Positions 36,414-49,606 of a stretch of DNA of 64,000 nucleotides are shown here, one piece after another. The notes under the pieces were generated by a model, which worked only from the letters and a program-made list of their open reading frames with translations, made no database searches and was not told the DNA's origin. The DNA lies in assembly GCF_002100145.1 (NCBI RefSeq), contig NZ_JXQD01000025.1:62001-126000 (forward strand), given 5' to 3'. The position numbers and the translations under genes were made by a program. Position 1 is the stretch's first letter. Every line of letters starts with the position of its first letter. Origin of the DNA: Vibrio sp. qd031 (GTDB lineage Bacteria > Pseudomonadota > Gammaproteobacteria > Enterobacterales > Vibrionaceae).

Positions 36414-36440
36414 CTCGGCCCTCACCGGGCCGAGGTTTTT
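36414..36440 (+). terminator. Partial terminator between binding protein and permease genes
   Basis: CTCGGCCC (36414-36421) pairs with GGGCCGAG (36427-36434), followed by GTTTTT and further T-runs. In this operon it would trim transcription so that the binding protein is made in excess of the membrane proteins. Confidence 0.8.
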
Positions 36441-36493
36441 CTCCTTTTTTTGGTATGCTTATGAACGGTCGTGTTGATACTGTGGGTACTTCT

Positions 36494-37390
36494 ATGCAAA
36501 AGAAAACTCCACCCAAATCGAGAAGCTTCCATCGTTTTTATGATATAAACGGTTGGAGCTTTGTTCTTCCTGCTGTCATTTTGATAGCCCTATTCCTACT
36601 TTATCCAATAGCAGAGTCGCTATGGATGTCGCTTCACTCTGGTAAAGGGGTAGTGACCAAGTTTGTAGGACTTCGTAACGTCGAGCGTCTGTTCAACGAT
36701 CCGGTTTTCCTTAAAGCACTGAGTAACACGTTCATCTTTTTGATCGTGCAAGTGCCAATTATGATTCTTTTGTCATTGATCTTGTCATCGTGCCTTAATC
36801 AGCCGAACCTCAAGTTCCGTGGCTTCTTCCGTCTTGCGATATTTTTACCATGTGTGACCTCTCTGGTTGCCTATTCTATTCTGTTCAAGAGTATGTTCGC
36901 ACTCGACGGTGTCATCAACTCAACCCTTCTGTGGTTAGGAATTATTGAGTCTGCTATCCCTTGGATGACGGATCCATTCTGGGCCAAAGTGATGATCATC
37001 ATTGCCATCACTTGGCGCTGGACGGGTTACAACATGATTTTCTATCTCTCAGCGATGCAAAACATCGATAAGTCGATTTACGAAGCGGCGAAAATTGAAG
37101 GTGTGAGCCCAGTGCGTCAGTTCTTCTTTATCACTGTGCCTTTGCTAAAGCCAACGATTCTGTTTACGTCAATCATGTCCACTATTGGTACCTTACAGGT
37201 ATTCGATGAAGTGATGAACATGACCCAAGGTGGGCCGGCAAACGAAACGCTCACGCTGTCGCTATACATCTACAACTTGTCGTTCAAGTTTGTTCCAAAC
37301 TTCGGATACGCTGCGACTGTGTCGTACGTCATCGTATTCTTCGCCGCTATTCTTGCAATCTTGCAGTTCAAAATTGCTAAAGATAAGTAG
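36494..37390 (+). CDS. Sugar ABC transporter permease, MalF type
   Basis: A 298-residue inner-membrane permease with six helices (first: WSFVLPAVILIALFLLYPIAESLWMSL). The ATPase-docking EAA motif is YEAAKIEGVSPVRQFFFITVPLLKP. It pairs with the downstream MalG-type permease. The start is uncertain: the frame is open from ATG 36455 and ATG 36461; ATG 36494 is chosen because it follows a GTGGG stretch and gives the usual short cytoplasmic N-terminus. The next gene starts 14 bases after the stop. Confidence 0.88.
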   Translation: MQKKTPPKSRSFHRFYDINGWSFVLPAVILIALFLLYPIAESLWMSLHSGKGVVTKFVGLRNVERLFNDPVFLKALSNTFIFLIVQVPIMILLSLILSSCLNQPNLKFRGFFRLAIFLPCVTSLVAYSILFKSMFALDGVINSTLLWLGIIESAIPWMTDPFWAKVMIIIAITWRWTGYNMIFYLSAMQNIDKSIYEAAKIEGVSPVRQFFFITVPLLKPTILFTSIMSTIGTLQVFDEVMNMTQGGPANETLTLSLYIYNLSFKFVPNFGYAATVSYVIVFFAAILAILQFKIAKDK

Positions 37391-37404
37391 AGAAGGGAAA
37401 TAAA

Positions 37405-41335
<3,931 letters not shown>

Positions 41336-41423
41336 TGACCTATAATCAAGCTTTTAAGTAGTAAGCAAAAACAATAACGATTAAACGTGAGCCGCCTTAC
41401 GAGGCGGCCAAAAGGAAAGTAAC

Positions 41424-42509
41424 ATGGCAGATATCAAACTAACCAATCTGGTCAAGTCTTACGGTAAAACAGAGATCATTCACGGTGTGGATTTAGACAT
41501 CAAAAGCGGCGAGTTCGTTGTGTTTGTCGGTCCTTCAGGCTGTGGTAAGTCGACACTGCTACGTCTCATCGCGGGCCTAGAAGAGATCACCGACGGTATA
41601 CTGGAAATTGACGGTGAAGTGGTCAACCACGTTAACCCTGCCGAGCGTGGCATTGCCATGGTTTTCCAAACCTACGCACTGTACCCACACATGACTGTGG
41701 AAGAAAATATGGGCTTTAGCTTGCGCATGAATGGCGTTGACAAAGCTGAAGTGTCTAAGAAAGTGGAAGCTGCAGCAACCGCGCTTCAACTTGGCGAGTT
41801 AATGAAACGTAAGCCTAAAGAGCTTTCCGGTGGTCAACGTCAACGTGTGGCGATTGGCCGTGCCATTGTCCGCGATCCGAAAGTGTTCTTGTTCGATGAG
41901 CCTCTGTCTAACCTCGATGCAGAGCTGCGTGTTGATATGCGTCTGCAAATCGCATCACTGCACAATGAACTTAAAAACACCATGGTGTACGTAACCCACG
42001 ATCAGGTAGAAGCCATGACGCTCGCCGATAAGATTGTGGTACTGCGTCTGGGTAATATCGAGCAGGTGGGTTCACCGCTAGAGCTCTACAACCGTCCAGC
42101 AAATGAGTTTGTGGCAGGGTTTATTGGTTCACCGAAAATGAACTTCCTCCCATCCGATGTGATGGAAGTTACTGAGCGCGGCGTCACTATCGAAACGCCT
42201 GATAAGCAATCATTCACTCTGGATGCGAATGTTGATCAAGTCAAAGTAGGGGACAAGATCACGTTAGGTATTCGTCCAGAGCACTTGTGGGTCGACAAAC
42301 AAGGCGAGCACACACTGCACTTTACCACTCATGCGGTAGAGCGCTTAGGAAACAGCACCTATCTATTTGGTCAAGTTGGCGGATACGATAACTTTAAGGT
42401 GCATGTGTCTGGTGACATGGAAATTAAACGTGGGGACGAAGTGGAGCTGAACTTCGATATTTCCGACTGTCATCTATTCTTAAACGAACAGTGTATTACA
42501 AACCTTTAA
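41424..42509 (+). CDS. Sugar ABC transporter ATPase, MsmK/UgpC/MalK type
   Basis: A 361-residue ATPase. Walker A GPSGCGKST (37-45), Q-loop, signature LSGGQRQRVAIGRA, Walker B VFLFDEPLSNLDAELR and the H-loop YVTHDQVEAM are intact. The C-terminal ~120 residues form the TOBE/MalK regulatory domain (GIRPEHLW). It would drive the two permeases encoded upstream of lacZ; the gap of 99 bases and the palindrome before it suggest that it can also be made from its own promoter. Confidence 0.93.
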   Translation: MADIKLTNLVKSYGKTEIIHGVDLDIKSGEFVVFVGPSGCGKSTLLRLIAGLEEITDGILEIDGEVVNHVNPAERGIAMVFQTYALYPHMTVEENMGFSLRMNGVDKAEVSKKVEAAATALQLGELMKRKPKELSGGQRQRVAIGRAIVRDPKVFLFDEPLSNLDAELRVDMRLQIASLHNELKNTMVYVTHDQVEAMTLADKIVVLRLGNIEQVGSPLELYNRPANEFVAGFIGSPKMNFLPSDVMEVTERGVTIETPDKQSFTLDANVDQVKVGDKITLGIRPEHLWVDKQGEHTLHFTTHAVERLGNSTYLFGQVGGYDNFKVHVSGDMEIKRGDEVELNFDISDCHLFLNEQCITNL

Positions 42510-42519
42510 GGTCTTTCCC

Positions 42520-42550
42520 AAACCCCCGCCTTGTGTGGGGGTTTCTTTCT
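42520..42550 (+). terminator. Terminator between ATPase and alpha-galactosidase genes
   Basis: AAACCCCC (42520-42527) pairs with GGGGGTTT (42537-42544), extended by a GC/GT inner pair, followed by CTTTCTCTC. The T-run is interrupted, so read-through to the alpha-galactosidase gene is likely partial. Confidence 0.7.
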
Positions 42551-42629
42551 CTCTAAAAAGCACGCCCATGTATGCGGTTGTGCTTCATTATCAACATTTT
42601 CACTTTCTTCTGTTTATCGAGTAATGACT

Positions 42630-44768
42630 ATGTACTTTTCTTCTTCTAATCATATTCAGCTCAACAGTGAGCAAAACACACTCTTACTCAAGCTGTCTCC
42701 AGCGCCAGAAATCGTCTATTGGGGGCGAAGCTTGCCTCAGCTAGGTGAAGAGCAGCTAACACGGTTTGACATTGGCATTGATCGCGGTGTTCCTCAGGCT
42801 CGAATTGACCATGATGTGCCTGTTTCATTATGTCCAGAGTTTGGTCGTGGCACCTTTGGTTCGCCCGGTCTTGAAGGGCACCATCAGGGCCAAAATAGTA
42901 CTCCAATTTTCACCTATCAATCGCACCAATTTAATCAGCATGTGCTGTCGATTAACTGCTTGGATGAAAACGCTAAACTTGAGCTTTCTATCGAATTGCA
43001 ATTGCATCAATCAGGTGTACTTGAGAAGCGCATTAAACTGACCAACCTTAATACTGAGCCTTATCAGTTAAATCGTCTTTCTCTGACGGTGCCTTTGCCT
43101 TATCAAGCCAAAGAGATCGAATCATACAGTGGCCGCTGGGCGAAAGAGATGCAGCCACAGCGTCAATCGGTTGAGCACGGTATCTTTACTCAGGAAAACA
43201 GACGCGGTCGTACCTCTCATGAGTACTTCCCAGGTTGTCTTGTTGGTACGCAGCACTTTACGGAACAAACCGGAGAGGTTTGGAGCTTCCACCTAGGGTG
43301 GAGTGGTAACCATAGTTGGCGCTGTGAAGCGAAAAGCGATGGTCGCCGGTTCGTCCAAGCGGGTGAACTGCTGACGGCTGGTGAAATTGAACTATCGACC
43401 AACGATTCGTATCAAACACCGTCATTGTTTACGGCGTACTCATCAACTGGCATTAACGGCTTGAGAGAGATTAACCATCAATTTTATCGTGAAGTGATCT
43501 CTCCAATTGATGCAAACAAAATTCGTCCTGTTCACTTAAATACCTGGGAAGGCATTTATTTTGAACACGATCCTAAATACATCTGTGAAATGGCCACTCA
43601 AGCAGCCGACATTGGTGTTGAACGCTTTATCATTGACGATGGTTGGTTTAAAGGCCGTGACCACGATAAGGCCGCACTAGGGGATTGGGTATTAGATACC
43701 ACCAAATATCCTGATGGCCTTGAGCCTGTGATCAAGCACGTGAATGATCTAGGAATGGAATTTGGCATTTGGGTGGAGCCTGAAATGGTCAACCCAGATT
43801 CTGATCTATACCGTGCCCATCCGGATTGGGTGTTGAAAGCGCCAAACTATGAGCAACCGACAGGTCGATTCCAGTATGTACTCAACTTGCAGATTGCTGA
43901 CTGCTTTGACTACTTGTTTGAGCATTTAGACGCCATTCTTAAGAGCTATAACATTGGCTACTTCAAATGGGATATGAATCGAGAACTGGTGCAAGCAACA
44001 CACAAGGATCGCGCTGCCGTTCATGGTCAAACGAAGGCGGTATACGCACTGCTGGATAAGTTACGCGAGGCAAACCCAGAGGTCGAAATAGAAAGCTGTT
44101 CGTCCGGCGGTGGACGCATTGACTATGAAATCTTAAAACGAACTCATCGATTCTGGACATCAGATTGTAACGACGCGTTGGAGCGTCAAACCATTCAAAA
44201 ATCGATCGGTATCTTCTTCCCACCAGAAGTGATGGGAGCACATGTAGGACCAAAGCACAGTCATACTACTCGACGCACACACGACATGAATTTCCGTGGG
44301 CTTACTGCGTTAACCGGTCATATGGGCGTGGAGCTAGATCCTGTGAAAGAGAGTACCGAAGAGAAGCAAGCATTTGCCAAATACATTGCAATGCACAAGC
44401 GCTTTAGGCCGTTGCTTCATACTGGTAAAGGGTTCTACTTAGACAGTGATGATACGGCGAGACACGCCTATGGTGTGAAGTCAGAGCAGGAATGTTTGGT
44501 CGTTGTCGCGCAACTTGAAGCGCCAAATTACATGTTGCCACAGCCTATTTTGTTCGATTGGTTAGACAACAGCAAAATCTATCGCGTCGAGTTGGTGGAC
44601 TTCCCAATGCAAAGCGCTGCCCTAATGAAACGTCATCCAGATTGGAGCATGCAATCGCATGAAAACGGCAGTGTTGAACTTTCTGGTGCATTGCTCAAGC
44701 AAGTTGGATTGAGCTTACCTCTGCAAGACCCAGAAACTGCATTACTGCTTCATATTGTCGAGATTTAG
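42630..44768 (+). CDS. Alpha-galactosidase (GH36)
   Basis: Removes alpha-linked galactose from melibiose, raffinose and relatives. From ATG 42630 the protein has 712 residues, close to RafA of E. coli (708). Clan GH-D motifs are clear: LNTWEGIYF and FIIDDGWFKGRD at the start of the barrel, nucleophile Asp in GYFKWDMNRE, acid/base Asp in RFWTSDCNDALERQ, and CSSGGGRIDYE. No signal peptide is seen, so it acts in the cytosol on imported sugar. The frame is open from TTG 42531, but that codon lies in the terminator loop; ATG 42630 has GAG 8 bases upstream (ATG 42624 is the alternative). Confidence 0.93.
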   Translation: MYFSSSNHIQLNSEQNTLLLKLSPAPEIVYWGRSLPQLGEEQLTRFDIGIDRGVPQARIDHDVPVSLCPEFGRGTFGSPGLEGHHQGQNSTPIFTYQSHQFNQHVLSINCLDENAKLELSIELQLHQSGVLEKRIKLTNLNTEPYQLNRLSLTVPLPYQAKEIESYSGRWAKEMQPQRQSVEHGIFTQENRRGRTSHEYFPGCLVGTQHFTEQTGEVWSFHLGWSGNHSWRCEAKSDGRRFVQAGELLTAGEIELSTNDSYQTPSLFTAYSSTGINGLREINHQFYREVISPIDANKIRPVHLNTWEGIYFEHDPKYICEMATQAADIGVERFIIDDGWFKGRDHDKAALGDWVLDTTKYPDGLEPVIKHVNDLGMEFGIWVEPEMVNPDSDLYRAHPDWVLKAPNYEQPTGRFQYVLNLQIADCFDYLFEHLDAILKSYNIGYFKWDMNRELVQATHKDRAAVHGQTKAVYALLDKLREANPEVEIESCSSGGGRIDYEILKRTHRFWTSDCNDALERQTIQKSIGIFFPPEVMGAHVGPKHSHTTRRTHDMNFRGLTALTGHMGVELDPVKESTEEKQAFAKYIAMHKRFRPLLHTGKGFYLDSDDTARHAYGVKSEQECLVVVAQLEAPNYMLPQPILFDWLDNSKIYRVELVDFPMQSAALMKRHPDWSMQSHENGSVELSGALLKQVGLSLPLQDPETALLLHIVEI

Positions 44769-44783
44769 CAACCTACTACTATT

Positions 44784-44817
44784 AAAAACTCCGCAGTTAT
44801 CTAGCGGAGTTTTTTTA
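44784..44817. terminator. Bidirectional terminator after alpha-galactosidase
   Basis: AAAAACTCCGC (44784-44794) pairs exactly with GCGGAGTTTTT (44804-44814), 9-base loop, T-run after it and A-run before it. It serves the convergent GGDEF gene too, whose stop lies at its edge. Confidence 0.9.
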
Positions 44818-45888
44818 TCAGAACAGTGATTTTTTTTGGGGTACATTCATCTCAACGCGGTTTCGGCCGGCTTGCTTTGCTGCATAGAGAGCTTTGTCTG
44901 CTTTTGACAAAGTCTCCGCCATAGGGCACTCGATATTACCCTGAGCGATACCGATACTTACCGAGCACTGAATTTTATGTTTTTGTGAGTAGACGCTAAG
45001 TTGCTCGATTGCTTGTCTCACTTGTTCTGCATAGCGATTAATTTCAGCGATATGACTGTTTTCCAAAAGGATACAAAACTCTTCTCCCCCGATGCGACTA
45101 ATGTGAGCTTTAGGAGGGAAACTCTGCACAATTTTCTCTGCGACTTTCTTTAGCACTGCATCCCCCGAGACATGTCCATAGGTATCGTTAATTTGCTTAA
45201 AGTGATCAATATCAATGACATAGACTGCATACTGAGTATTTCTACCCAGTGAATCAATATTCTTAAAGTATTCGAACAAATACCTTCGATTATTAAGCTC
45301 TGTTAGCTCGTCTGTGATAGAAAAGTGGTGCAATGTAGCGAAGCCTTGTCTTAGCACTAATGACACATGGTAGCTAATTAGCACAAGACCTAAGCAAGAA
45401 AACGATAACGCTGTAAAGTACAAAAAATCATTTTTCCCTGGCGTGAGTTCATAAAGTGGGGGCGTGCTAAATAGCTCAAACTCTAGTACGAAATACAGAG
45501 TTATAGATAGAGATGCGATGAGGTATTTATTGATAGACTTATCTAAGGGCATAATAAACAACACAGCCATGGAAAGGCTTAACAAATAAAATTGCAGCCC
45601 AGTGTCTCTGCCTAAGAATAAAAAACAAGTAACGGCGACTTGCACGACAAAAAATTGCAGAGCTCCGTAGCGCAGTGCATTAGTAATCTTTTTCTTAGTG
45701 TGCGCTAGGTAGAAGAAAATTAAATAGGGGAAAAGGCAAACGAAATCGAAAGCGGCGACCCAACGGAGGTCCCACACAACGAGAAAAAGATAGGTATAAG
45801 TTATTGTCCCTACAAAGCCAATAAGCGCAATTTGCTTAAGCAAGTTGCGCTGTTGGGTTTCAGCAAGTGAGGCTGCAGACGTTGGCAT
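44818..45888 (-). CDS. Membrane diguanylate cyclase (GGEEF)
   Basis: A 356-residue protein with six hydrophobic helices in the first ~185 residues, then a GGDEF domain starting LHHFSITDELTELNNRRYLFEYF, with metal-binding VIDIDHFKQINDTYGH and active-site SRIGGEEFCILLE. These are all intact, so it should make c-di-GMP. The I-site position (PPKA) has no RxxD. The membrane part does not match a sensor family I can name. It lies between the galactoside module and the MATE gene and points against the sugar genes, so it is probably not part of that pathway. Confidence 0.88.
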   Translation of the reverse strand: MPTSAASLAETQQRNLLKQIALIGFVGTITYTYLFLVVWDLRWVAAFDFVCLFPYLIFFYLAHTKKKITNALRYGALQFFVVQVAVTCFLFLGRDTGLQFYLLSLSMAVLFIMPLDKSINKYLIASLSITLYFVLEFELFSTPPLYELTPGKNDFLYFTALSFSCLGLVLISYHVSLVLRQGFATLHHFSITDELTELNNRRYLFEYFKNIDSLGRNTQYAVYVIDIDHFKQINDTYGHVSGDAVLKKVAEKIVQSFPPKAHISRIGGEEFCILLENSHIAEINRYAEQVRQAIEQLSVYSQKHKIQCSVSIGIAQGNIECPMAETLSKADKALYAAKQAGRNRVEMNVPQKKSLF

Positions 45889-45953
45889 AATAACCCATTA
45901 AATAGAATGATATTCTGTACTTTAATGGGGGACGCGGTTGTCCACAACAAAAA

Positions 45954-47285
45954 TCATACTAGTTTGAAGCGTGTCCACACATTTGAACGCCAACGTAGTG
46001 CCATAATAAGACCGCGCACCCATTCATCGGCTGCAATCGCGAACCATGCACCAATTACTCCCAATTCAAAGTGAATGCCAAATACGTATGTTAGCCCCAC
46101 GCCAAGCCCCCACATGCTGACGATACCGATTTGAACTGGAAACTTAACATCACCAGCGCCTTTAAGAGATGAGATGAAGATCAGATTAAAGACTCGACCA
46201 CCTTCTAATAAAATAGATGCTAGCATCAGGCTTGCAGCAATGGCGATGACCTCAGGATCTTGGGTAAATATCGACAATATGGGTTTGTGCAGTAGGTAGA
46301 ATGTGCTTGAGATCACAATTGACACAAAGAAACCCACTACAAAGTAGCGTTTTACTCGGCCAGTGATTTCTTCGATCCAACCTTTACCAACAAAATAGCT
46401 GGTTTGAATTTGGCTCGCTTGCCCTAGCGCAACGGAGAAAGTGAAGCCAACTCGAGCAATATTTTGCGCATAGGTATAAGCGGTGAGTGACGCGGTGCCC
46501 ATCTGCACTACAAAGTAGACAATCACCATTTGGGCTAAGTTGTAGAATAGCACTTCTCCCGCGTTCATCACACCAATGCGTAAGATTGACTTAATGGTTG
46601 TTTTAGGCGCTGAAAGTATCTCTGACAAAGTAGGCGCCAAATTGCGCTTTTTCAACAATACCCAAAAACAGATAGCCCCTAAAAGTTGAGTCGTGACCGT
46701 CACACACGCAACCCCAGTTACCCCATAAACAGGGATGCCGAAAGGTTCGAACAACACCATGTAGTTACCAATAACATTGATCACTCCAAATACAAGGTTG
46801 ACCACCATAGGAGAGCGTGTGTTGCCATAGCTGCGTAATACAGTAGAGAACACGACACTCATGGTAACAAAGCCACTTAACGAACCACTGATGATCAAAT
46901 ATTGATACGCATAAGTGTGAACCTGAGGATCTAACCCGAAAAAAGAGACGATATTGTCGGTTTGGGTAAAGAAGAGCAATCCCATTAATAGCGACACCAG
47001 CACACCTAACCCGATACTCGCGGCAGCAACTTGCTTGGATTTCTCTGGCTGATTAGCACCGTTGTTCTGTGCGATCAATATACCGGTACCGGTACTGACC
47101 ATCATTGAGATAATAATGATGAAAAATGTGATCGGTGTTATTACACCGACTGCCGAAACGGCAAGGTCAGAGTAGCCACTGAGCATGAACACATCGGTCA
47201 TATTGAGCGTATTGCGCAGCAGCATTTCAATGAAAATCGGCCAAGTGAGAGCGACGATATTCATCTTTTTATCTAGGCTAGACAT
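45954..47285 (-). CDS. MATE-family efflux transporter
   Basis: A 443-residue protein with twelve hydrophobic helices and the MATE domain repeated twice; the first helix region is WPIFIEMLLRNTLNMTDVFMLSGYSDLAVSAVGVITPITF. MATE proteins export cationic drugs or metabolites with Na+ or H+. It resembles the NorM/DinF-like group found in vibrios, but the substrate cannot be told. The frame opens at a TTG at 47327; ATG 47285 (MSSLDKKMNIVALTWP) is preferred, with ATG 47264 as alternative. Its promoter region is shared with galE, so the GalR operator there may influence it. Confidence 0.87.
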   Translation of the reverse strand: MSSLDKKMNIVALTWPIFIEMLLRNTLNMTDVFMLSGYSDLAVSAVGVITPITFFIIIISMMVSTGTGILIAQNNGANQPEKSKQVAAASIGLGVLVSLLMGLLFFTQTDNIVSFFGLDPQVHTYAYQYLIISGSLSGFVTMSVVFSTVLRSYGNTRSPMVVNLVFGVINVIGNYMVLFEPFGIPVYGVTGVACVTVTTQLLGAICFWVLLKKRNLAPTLSEILSAPKTTIKSILRIGVMNAGEVLFYNLAQMVIVYFVVQMGTASLTAYTYAQNIARVGFTFSVALGQASQIQTSYFVGKGWIEEITGRVKRYFVVGFFVSIVISSTFYLLHKPILSIFTQDPEVIAIAASLMLASILLEGGRVFNLIFISSLKGAGDVKFPVQIGIVSMWGLGVGLTYVFGIHFELGVIGAWFAIAADEWVRGLIMALRWRSNVWTRFKLV

Positions 47286-47387
47286 AAGGTTAGGAGCCAA
47301 AAAGTAAGGAAAGATTAGAGCGTACAATTATAAGGGTTATTCTTTAACCATCCCATTCCTTTTTTTAACTTTAGGTAAAACATCTTT

Positions 47388-47405
47388 AGTGTAAACGTTT
47401 ACACT
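47388..47405. promoter_or_regulatory. Perfect GalR-type operator upstream of galE
   Basis: AGTGTAAACGTTTACACT is an 18-base perfect palindrome centred 100 bases before the galE start. It directly abuts the -35 of the likely galE promoter and matches the GalR operator pattern. It is the strongest of the sites in this window. Confidence 0.85.
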
Positions 47406-47407
47406 TC

Positions 47408-47435
47408 TTGCGGTGGATCACAGACAGAATATAAA
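47408..47435 (+). promoter_or_regulatory. Likely sigma-70 promoter of galETKM
   Basis: TTGCGG (47408-47413), 16-base spacer, TATAAA (47430-47435), about 62 bases before the galE ATG. The GalR palindrome lies just upstream of the -35. Confidence 0.5.
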
Positions 47436-47496
47436 AGCTTGCTAAACTATATCGCAATAGAACGATTATGATTTTTAAGGTAAGTAGGATATTCAC

Positions 47497-48513
47497 ATGA
47501 AAGTGTTAGTGACAGGCGGGGTTGGCTACATTGGCAGTCATACTTGCATACAGCTCTTAGAAGCCGGTATGGAACCGGTGATTATTGATAACTTGTGCAA
47601 CAGTAAAGAGCAGGTTATCGACCGTATTGAAGCGTTGACGGGTAAACGTTTACCCTTTTATCAAGGCGATGTTCGTGACGAAGCATTTTTAGACTCTGTA
47701 TTTGCTGAGCACGACATCTCATCGGTGATTCATTTTGCTGGATTAAAGGCTGTAGGTGAATCTGTTGCGAAGCCACTGGAATATTACGATAACAACGTAA
47801 ACGGCTCGTTAGTGCTCGCTCGCAGCATGCGCAAAGCCGGTGTGAAGAGCATCGTATTCAGCTCTTCAGCGACAGTGTATGGCGATCCAGAAGAGGTGCC
47901 GATCACCGAGACCTCTCCTACCGGGGCAACCACCAACCCGTATGGCCGAAGCAAGTACATGGTCGAACAGTGTTTATCGGACTTCTATCAAGCGGCACCA
48001 GATTGGAGTATTACGTTATTGCGTTACTTCAACCCAGTAGGGGCGCATCCGTCAGGGACTATGGGAGAAGATCCTCAAGGTATACCTAACAATCTAATGC
48101 CATTTATCGCGCAAGTCGCGGTAGGTCGTCGCGAGTGTTTATCGGTGTTTGGTGACGACTACCCGACGCCTGATGGTACCGGTGTACGAGACTATATCCA
48201 TGTGATGGATCTGGCCGACGGCCATGTGGCTGCGTTAAAAGCCGTAGGTGAAAAATCGGGACTGCATATTTACAACCTTGGCACAGGCAAAGGGTCGAGT
48301 GTTCTAGAAATGGTCAACGCATTCGCCAAAGCGTGTGGCAACCCAATACCGTATCAAATCAGTCCGCGTCGCCCAGGCGATATCGCGCAGTGTTATGCCA
48401 GTACCGACAAAGCAGAAGCCGACCTTAACTGGAAAGCAACGCGCACCGTCGAAGCTATGGCTGCAGATACTTGGAAATGGCAATCAAATAACCCTCAGGG
48501 TTACACCGACTAA
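47497..48513 (+). CDS. galE: UDP-glucose 4-epimerase
   Basis: Interconverts UDP-galactose and UDP-glucose. The 338-residue protein equals E. coli GalE in length. The Rossmann NAD-binding motif is VTGGVGYIGSH (6-16); the catalytic pair is Ser in VFSSSATVYG and YxxxK in NPYGRSKYMVEQ (Tyr about 150). It begins the gal operon in the E. coli order E-T-K-M. A perfect GalR-type palindrome lies within codons 48-53. The gap to galT is 9 bases. Confidence 0.97.
   Translation: MKVLVTGGVGYIGSHTCIQLLEAGMEPVIIDNLCNSKEQVIDRIEALTGKRLPFYQGDVRDEAFLDSVFAEHDISSVIHFAGLKAVGESVAKPLEYYDNNVNGSLVLARSMRKAGVKSIVFSSSATVYGDPEEVPITETSPTGATTNPYGRSKYMVEQCLSDFYQAAPDWSITLLRYFNPVGAHPSGTMGEDPQGIPNNLMPFIAQVAVGRRECLSVFGDDYPTPDGTGVRDYIHVMDLADGHVAALKAVGEKSGLHIYNLGTGKGSSVLEMVNAFAKACGNPIPYQISPRRPGDIAQCYASTDKAEADLNWKATRTVEAMAADTWKWQSNNPQGYTD
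47640..47655. promoter_or_regulatory. Perfect GalR-type palindrome inside galE
   Basis: GGGTAAACGTTTACCC is a perfect 16-base palindrome with the same TAAACGTTTA core as the upstream operator, centred 251 bases from it (about 24 helical turns). In E. coli, gal repression uses one operator before and one inside galE, joined by looping. Confidence 0.7.
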
Positions 48514-48522
48514 TTAACGTTT

Positions 48523-49590
48523 ATGAGCAATAACATGTCTACTATTGAATTTAACCCTGTCGACCATCCACATCGTCGCTATAACCCACTAACGGGTCAG
48601 TGGATTTTGGTATCTCCGCATCGCGCAAAGCGCCCATGGAGCGGCCAAGATGAAAAGCCTTCTACAGCAGAGCTGCCACAGTACGAAGAGTCATGCTTTT
48701 TGTGTCCAACCAATACGCGCATCTCGGGAGATAAAAATCCTGATTATGATGGCACTTACGTATTTGGTAATGACTTTGCGGCGCTGATGCCAGACTCACC
48801 TGATGCCCCTCAATCGGACAACCCGTTATTTAAAACGCAAGGTGTACGTGGATTGAGCCGCGTGATCTGTTTTTCACCAGACCACAGTAAAACGCTTCCA
48901 GAGCTTCCAGTTCAAAAAATTCGTGGCGTTATCGATACGTGGAACGAGCAAATTGAAGAACTAGGAAAAGAATACCTATGGGTTCAAGCCTTTGAGAACA
49001 AAGGCGAGACGATGGGCTGTTCTCAACCGCACCCACACGGTCAAATTTGGGCAAACAGCTTTTTGCCTAACGAAATTGAACGCAAAGAAAAACTCCTTAA
49101 AGAATACCATCAGCAGCAAGGCAGTAACTTGTTGGTCGACTATGTAGACGCTGAGCGTAAAGACGGCTCTCGCACGGTAGTCGAAACCGAACACTGGATT
49201 GCGGTTGTTCCATATTGGGCTGCTTGGCCATTTGAAACCATGCTACTGCCAAAAACGCATATTCGTCGTATGAGCGAGCTAAGCGATGAGCAGCGTGACG
49301 ATCTGGCATTGGCGATTAAAAAACTAACCAGTCGCTATGACAACTTGTTCCAATGCTCGTTCCCGTACTCGATGGGGTGGCACTATGCGCCATTCTTTGA
49401 GGAAGGCACCGATATCGATCATTGGCAACTGCATGCACTTTTCTACCCACCACTATTGCGTAGTGCAAGTGTGAGAAAATTCATGGTGGGCTACGAAATG
49501 CTGGCTGAATCGCAACGCGATTTAACCGCAGAACAAGCGGCTGAACGTCTGCGCGCGTTAAGCGATGTACATTACAAAGAACAAAAATAA
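48523..49590 (+). CDS. galT: Galactose-1-phosphate uridylyltransferase
   Basis: Exchanges UMP between UDP-glucose and galactose-1-phosphate in the Leloir pathway. The 355-residue protein aligns with E. coli GalT throughout. The zinc ligands CFLC and DHSKT His, and the catalytic HPH ([11 protein letters not shown]), are intact. One striking change: the segment that reads HWQLHAHFYPP in E. coli reads [11 protein letters not shown] here (codon CTT), so the second His of the structural iron site (E. coli His298) is Leu; His281 and His296 counterparts remain. The start could also be ATG 48535 (MSTIEFNP). Confidence 0.96.
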   Translation: MSNNMSTIEFNPVDHPHRRYNPLTGQWILVSPHRAKRPWSGQDEKPSTAELPQYEESCFLCPTNTRISGDKNPDYDGTYVFGNDFAALMPDSPDAPQSDNPLFKTQGVRGLSRVICFSPDHSKTLPELPVQKIRGVIDTWNEQIEELGKEYLWVQAFENKGETMGCSQPHPHGQIWANSFLPNEIERKEKLLKEYHQQQGSNLLVDYVDAERKDGSRTVVETEHWIAVVPYWAAWPFETMLLPKTHIRRMSELSDEQRDDLALAIKKLTSRYDNLFQCSFPYSMGWHYAPFFEEGTDIDHWQLHALFYPPLLRSASVRKFMVGYEMLAESQRDLTAEQAAERLRALSDVHYKEQK

Positions 49591-49606
49591 TTGAAGGTCA
49601 TTACAG

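Noticed and set aside
42531..42629. N-terminal extension of the alpha-galactosidase from TTG 42531
   Set aside because: The start codon lies in the loop of a terminator hairpin, and the cysteine-rich extension has no counterpart in GH36 proteins.
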